Under the pieces are notes generated by a model. The model was not told the DNA's origin, made no database searches, and saw nothing but the letters and a program-made list of their open reading frames with translations. Below, one piece after another: positions 62,187-64,000 of a DNA stretch of 64,000 nt; positions within the stretch are counted from its first letter, which is position 1; the number at the start of each line of letters is the position of its first letter. The position numbers were made by a program, and so were the translations under genes. Where the stretch lies: contig OZ253546.1 in NCBI GenBank assembly GCA_965262585.1, positions 1,488,001-1,552,000 on the forward strand. The letters run 5' to 3'. The DNA is from JAHRAW01 sp965262585 (lineage in GTDB: Bacteria; Pseudomonadota; Gammaproteobacteria; Arenicellales; Poriferihabitantaceae).

Positions 62187-62851
62187 AATCGTCTTTTTTC
62201 TACGGAGATGCCTGCACGCAAGTGGCGGGAGAGATAAAACATGCGATAAATTCCGAGCCGGACTTTCTCACCCCCTTGACCGCGTCCAGCCCGCGCGCTG
62301 TCGGCGACGCGATTCAATCGTTGGTGGAACAACGGTTTGAAGGTATCGCCAGTTCATGGTGTGCGGAATATTCGTCCTCATTCGCACGAAGAGCAATGGC
62401 TGATCTGGCGTTCAAGGACAAGGAGGGGTTTTATTGCATCGTCGATGTAAAAACGCACCGACAAGAAACAAAATTTAATATGCCGGCACTTGTTTCCGTC
62501 GAACGGCTGGCTCGTTTTTACGAAGACGATGCGAATATTTTTTCCATTATGATGGTTAAATATAAAATCATCGGCAACCGCGTGCAGGCGGACAATGTAT
62601 TTTTCTGTCCCATAGAGTTTTTAGATTGGGATCATCTCACCGTCGGAGCACTTGGCTGGGGGCAGATACAAATCGCCAACTCCAACACCATCGACATAAG
62701 GCAGGGTCAATCGAGAAAGAGTTGGATGCTTTCTCTGTGCGACACCATGCTGGAATTTTACCCAAAAGAAATCTTGAAAACTCAGGAACGAGCAAGCAGA
62801 TTTAACGAGGTTAAATCGTATTGGCGAAACAAGCGCGACATTTGGGTTTAA
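62183..62851 (+). CDS. Putative restriction endonuclease inserted between nuoI and nuoJ
   Basis: A 222-residue protein whose ATG overlaps the methyltransferase stop (ATGA). A PD-(D/E)XK-like core is visible as D74 in RRAMADLAFKD and D88-V-K90 in FYCIVDVKTHRQ, a D...DxK version of the motif. The position and size suit the nuclease partner of the methyltransferase. I cannot assign a named restriction endonuclease family or a site. The gene ends at 62851, 16 bases before nuoJ. Confidence 0.75.
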   Translation: MKSSFFYGDACTQVAGEIKHAINSEPDFLTPLTASSPRAVGDAIQSLVEQRFEGIASSWCAEYSSSFARRAMADLAFKDKEGFYCIVDVKTHRQETKFNMPALVSVERLARFYEDDANIFSIMMVKYKIIGNRVQADNVFFCPIEFLDWDHLTVGALGWGQIQIANSNTIDIRQGQSRKSWMLSLCDTMLEFYPKEILKTQERASRFNEVKSYWRNKRDIWV

Positions 62852-62867
62852 TGGCGCACCATATCTC

Positions 62868-63497
62868 ATGACCTTCCTACAATTCACCTTTTACTTTTTC
62901 AGCACGGTGCTGGTGTTCGCCGCCGCCATGGTGGTGACCATTCGCAATCCGGTCAAGGCGGCGTTGTTTTTGGTGCTGGCGTTTTTCAGCGCGGCTTGCG
63001 TGTGGATTACATTGGAGGCGGAATTTCTCGCCATCGTGCTGGTGCTGGTTTATGTGGGCGCGGTTATGGTGTTGTTCCTGTTCGTGGTGATGATGTTGGA
63101 CATCAATCTTGCGGAATTGCGCGCCGGTTTCACGCGCTATCTGCCGGCGGGTAGCGTGGTCGCGGTGCTGCTGGTGGTGGAACTCGCGCTGATATTGGCG
63201 CGCTCGTTTTCACCCGAACGCTTCGCCAACCCGACCCCGCAGGCCGCCGGCTATAGCAACACCCGGGAACTCGGCGAGCAACTGTATACTACCTATGTCT
63301 ATCCGTTCGAAATCGCCGCCCTCATCCTGCTGGTGGCGATCATCGCCGCCATCGCGCTGACCATGCGCCCGCGCCCGGACCGCAAACGCATCGAACCGGC
63401 CGAGCAGGTGCGGACGCGGCGCGAGGATCGGTTGCGCATCATCAAGATGAAACCGACGACTATGGAACCGGCGGAACGGGAGGACGAATCGCCATGA
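62868..63497 (+). CDS. nuoJ: NADH-quinone oxidoreductase subunit J
   Basis: A 209-residue membrane subunit with about five helices. Family blocks are NPVKAALFLVLAFFSAACVW, FLAIVLVLVYVGAVMVLFLF and VVMMLDIN. The C-terminal tail after the last helix is basic and extended (about 45 residues). It overlaps nuoK as ATGA. Confidence 0.96.
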   Translation: MTFLQFTFYFFSTVLVFAAAMVVTIRNPVKAALFLVLAFFSAACVWITLEAEFLAIVLVLVYVGAVMVLFLFVVMMLDINLAELRAGFTRYLPAGSVVAVLLVVELALILARSFSPERFANPTPQAAGYSNTRELGEQLYTTYVYPFEIAALILLVAIIAAIALTMRPRPDRKRIEPAEQVRTRREDRLRIIKMKPTTMEPAEREDESP

Positions 63498-63799
63498 TTC
63501 CCTTGTCCCACTACCTCGGCCTCGGCGCCATCCTGTTCGCCCTCAGCGTGGTGGGGATTTTTCTCAACCGCAAGAATGTGGTGATCTTGCTGATGTCCAT
63601 CGAACTGCTGTTGCTGGCGGTCAACATGAATTTTGTCGCCTTCTCCCACTTTCTCCAGGATACCGCCGGGCAGGTGTTTGTGTTTTTCATCCTGACCGTG
63701 GCGGCGGCCGAATCCGCCATCGGCCTCGCCATTCTCATCGTGCTATTCCGCTCCCGCCGCACCATTAACGTCGAAGAACTGGATTCGCTCAAGGGATGA
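63494..63799 (+). CDS. nuoK: NADH-quinone oxidoreductase subunit K
   Basis: A 101-residue three-helix subunit, homologous to MrpC. It has the membrane glutamates in LMSIELLLLAVN and VAAAESAIGLAILI that take part in proton transfer. It overlaps nuoJ and nuoL by four bases each. Confidence 0.97.
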   Translation: MIPLSHYLGLGAILFALSVVGIFLNRKNVVILLMSIELLLLAVNMNFVAFSHFLQDTAGQVFVFFILTVAAAESAIGLAILIVLFRSRRTINVEELDSLKG

Positions 63800-64000
63800 A
63801 AAATATCTACCTCGCCATCCCGCTGGTCTGCCTTGCGGCGTCCATCCTCATCGGGCTGTTTGGCCGCCTTATCGGCCACCGCGCCGCCCATTTCATCGCC
63901 ATCGGCGGCATCGCCGTCGCCTTCCTGCTGTCGCTGGTGGTATACGCCGATGTCCGAAGCGGCAACCTGTTCGACGACACCATTTATATCTGGGGAGTGA
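63796..64000 (+). CDS. nuoL: NADH-quinone oxidoreductase subunit L (5' part, cut by the window end)
   Basis: The ATG at 63796 overlaps the nuoK stop as ATGA and the frame stays open to the window edge, giving 68 residues of an expected 600 or more. Two hydrophobic helices are visible (YLAIPLVCLAASILIGLFG and FIAIGGIAVAFLLSLVV), as at the start of NuoL proton-pumping subunits. The identity rests mainly on position after nuoK. Confidence 0.9.
   Translation, partial: MKNIYLAIPLVCLAASILIGLFGRLIGHRAAHFIAIGGIAVAFLLSLVVYADVRSGNLFDDTIYIWGV

Noticed and set aside
1..64000. CRISPR arrays, insertion sequences, integrase genes and rRNA/tRNA genes
   Set aside because: No spaced repeat arrays, transposase or integrase motifs, or tRNA/rRNA sequences were recognised anywhere in the window, including next to the restriction-modification inserts.

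Overview
The window looks like a replication-origin region of a gammaproteobacterium of moderately high G+C. The evidence is a dnaA-dnaN-gyrB cluster, the def-fmt-rsmB-trkA cluster, a yejABEF importer, mutY-yggX, and a nuo operon with separate nuoC and nuoD. No rRNA, tRNA, IS element, integrase or CRISPR array was recognised. Lineage cannot be fixed by eye; the nuclease and methyltransferase load would suit a host-associated or biofilm bacterium, but that is a guess.

Layout. 1-1379: 3' part missing from a dimethylglycine/sarcosine dehydrogenase-type flavoenzyme. 1.4-7.4 kb: dnaA, a compact oriC with DnaA boxes and a DnaA-trio-like run, dnaN, then a 0.6 kb gap with two perfect parS sites where recF would be expected, then gyrB. 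7.4-11.6 kb: a PhnZ-like HD protein, arsenate-reductase family protein, a SHOCT remnant, a GGCT-like protein, a PerM/AI-2E transporter with a DUF2007 partner, a YhfA-type OsmC protein and a lambda-exonuclease homologue. 11.6-14.5 kb: trpE-trpG-trpC without trpD. 14.6-16.9 kb: two PD-(D/E)XK-like genes coupled to rpe. 17-29 kb: Do protease, MFS transporter, CBS protein, a membrane protein with an early stop, trkA-rsmB-fmt-def, a methyltransferase, an acyl-CoA ligase and an aminotransferase. 29-33 kb: a cyclase-AAA-TPR signalling protein and a solitary DNA methyltransferase behind yejABEF. 33-48 kb: yejABEF, mutY, yggX, a K+ channel, mnmA, purB (with a zinc-finger tail), pyrD, an MBL hydrolase and a GNAT-NUDIX fusion. 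48.4-64 kb: the nuo operon from nuoA into nuoL.

The striking feature is that the nuo operon is interrupted at three gene junctions (B/C, D/E, I/J) by restriction-modification modules: a methyltransferase-Mrr-like nuclease fusion, a nuclease plus Eco57I-like methyltransferase pair, and a beta-class methyltransferase plus nuclease pair. All lie on the operon strand, are fitted to neighbouring stop or start codons, and show no promoter or transposase of their own. The D/E insertion is flanked by a near-perfect copy of the nuoD 3' end, so that nuoE keeps the same GTGA stop/start overlap nuoD presumably once gave it. The same style of placement (4-base overlap or short gap, same strand) is seen for the lambda-exonuclease homologue behind trpC, the nuclease pair behind rpe and the methyltransferase behind yejF. 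Together they suggest a repeated process that loads DNA-modifying and DNA-cutting genes into housekeeping operons without breaking them.
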